Below, piece by piece: positions 22,246 to 22,485 of a stretch of 22,485 nucleotides of DNA. The notes beneath the pieces are model-generated. The model made no database searches, had not been told where the DNA came from, and was given only the letters and a program-made list of their open reading frames with translations. Within the stretch, counting starts at the first letter, position 1. The number at the start of each line of letters is the position of its first letter. Location: the NCBI GenBank assembly GCA_910585805.1, contig CAJUFB010000062.1, positions 1-22,485 of the forward strand, read 5' to 3'. The translations under genes were made by a program, and so were the position numbers. This stretch comes from an uncultured Acetatifactor sp. (GTDB taxonomy: Bacteria > Bacillota > Clostridia > Lachnospirales > Lachnospiraceae).

Positions 22246-22485
22246 CTATTTTTTTCTGTTATAACCTATCATGCTTACTATCATTGAAACTATAAAGAGG
22301 ACAATTACTGCAATCCCTGCCGCAACAGCATAAGAGAGTATGGAACTTGTCATAGCAGAAAATCCAGCCCCGTCTTCAAAATACTTAACAAAATAGAACA
22401 TGGGAATAACTGTAATAAGCCCCATTGTCTGCGCAGAACGGAAACCAAACCAATAGGTTAATGGCAGACAGATTCCAGTCCATAA
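22246..22485 (-). CDS. C-terminal part of a membrane protein, probable ABC-2-type permease (runs off the window)
   Basis: The minus-strand frame is open from the window edge to TAG at 22246-22248, giving the last 79 residues. Two hydrophobic segments are visible: LTYWFGFRSAQTMGLITVIP followed by MFYFVKYFED, and SILSYAVAAGIAVIVLFIVS followed by MIVSMIG. The protein ends in the basic tail YNRKK. This is the shape of the final helices of ABC-2-type permeases, whose genes usually lie next to an ATPase gene. The upstream part lies outside the window (beyond 22485), so the start, length and partner cannot be given. The family call is tentative; that it is a membrane protein terminus is well supported. 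Confidence 0.65.
   Translation of the reverse strand, partial: LWTGICLPLTYWFGFRSAQTMGLITVIPMFYFVKYFEDGAGFSAMTSSILSYAVAAGIAVIVLFIVSMIVSMIGYNRKK

Noticed and set aside
1..22485. CRISPR arrays, prophage or toxin-antitoxin systems
   Set aside because: No regularly spaced repeats, integrase, phage structural genes or recognisable toxin-antitoxin pair were seen.

Overview
The window looks like a chromosomal segment of a Lachnospiraceae-type Firmicute (Clostridia). Coding regions have moderate GC and intergenic regions are AT-rich. Ribosome binding sites of the AGGAGG type and sigma-A-like promoters with 17-bp spacers recur. The families present (DUF975 and DUF4190 membrane proteins, an AAA/DUF4143 ATPase, Rpn-type remnants, a MALTNDD-type coiled-coil remnant) are typical of that group. 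This placement is inferred from family content only.

Layout. 1-2276 (minus strand): a DUF975 integral membrane protein, a small HExxH metalloprotease-like protein and a DUF4190-like membrane protein, with a REP-like palindrome cluster between the last two. 2589-7577 (plus): cutC, then hisS-aspS-4'-phosphopantetheinyl transferase, the last starting directly after the aspS stop codon; hisS has a clear promoter. A small convergent minus-strand gene (7510-7809) overlaps the transferase tail.

8021-12396 is the most unusual part. It holds a small secreted, acidic peptide gene (plus), a 636-residue regulator (minus) built from two HTH-plus-helical-repeat halves, a divergent 486-bp intergenic region containing a short ORF with an apparent +1 frameshift, and a divergently transcribed ABC half-transporter. 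Together these resemble a peptide-signalling or peptide-export cassette controlled by an RRNPP-like receptor. Families and layout support this, but no function is demonstrated.

12397-16675: a truncated antisense coiled-coil gene between two imperfect copies of the ABC gene's 3' end; then a strong promoter, an attenuator-like hairpin and a heterodimeric multidrug-type ABC pair. The ABC pair carries two recent-looking tandem duplications, 18 bp in the first ATPase domain and 14 bp near the start of the second gene, and ends in a strong terminator. 16871-18085: an AAA/DUF4143 ATPase preceded by a 13-bp perfect inverted repeat. 18382-20387: two tandem paralogues of an unrecognised, highly charged coiled-coil protein. 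20430-20936: a nitroreductase with a strong terminator.

20997-22485: a promoter with an inverted repeat followed by the C-terminal remnant of an Rpn-like protein, a minus-strand tRNA-Gly(GCC) with its own promoter and terminator, a 140-bp MITE-like element with 16-bp terminal inverted repeats and a likely 8-bp target duplication, and the C-terminal 79 residues of a membrane protein (probably an ABC-2-type permease) running off the right edge. Nothing recognisable was found in 1-85.
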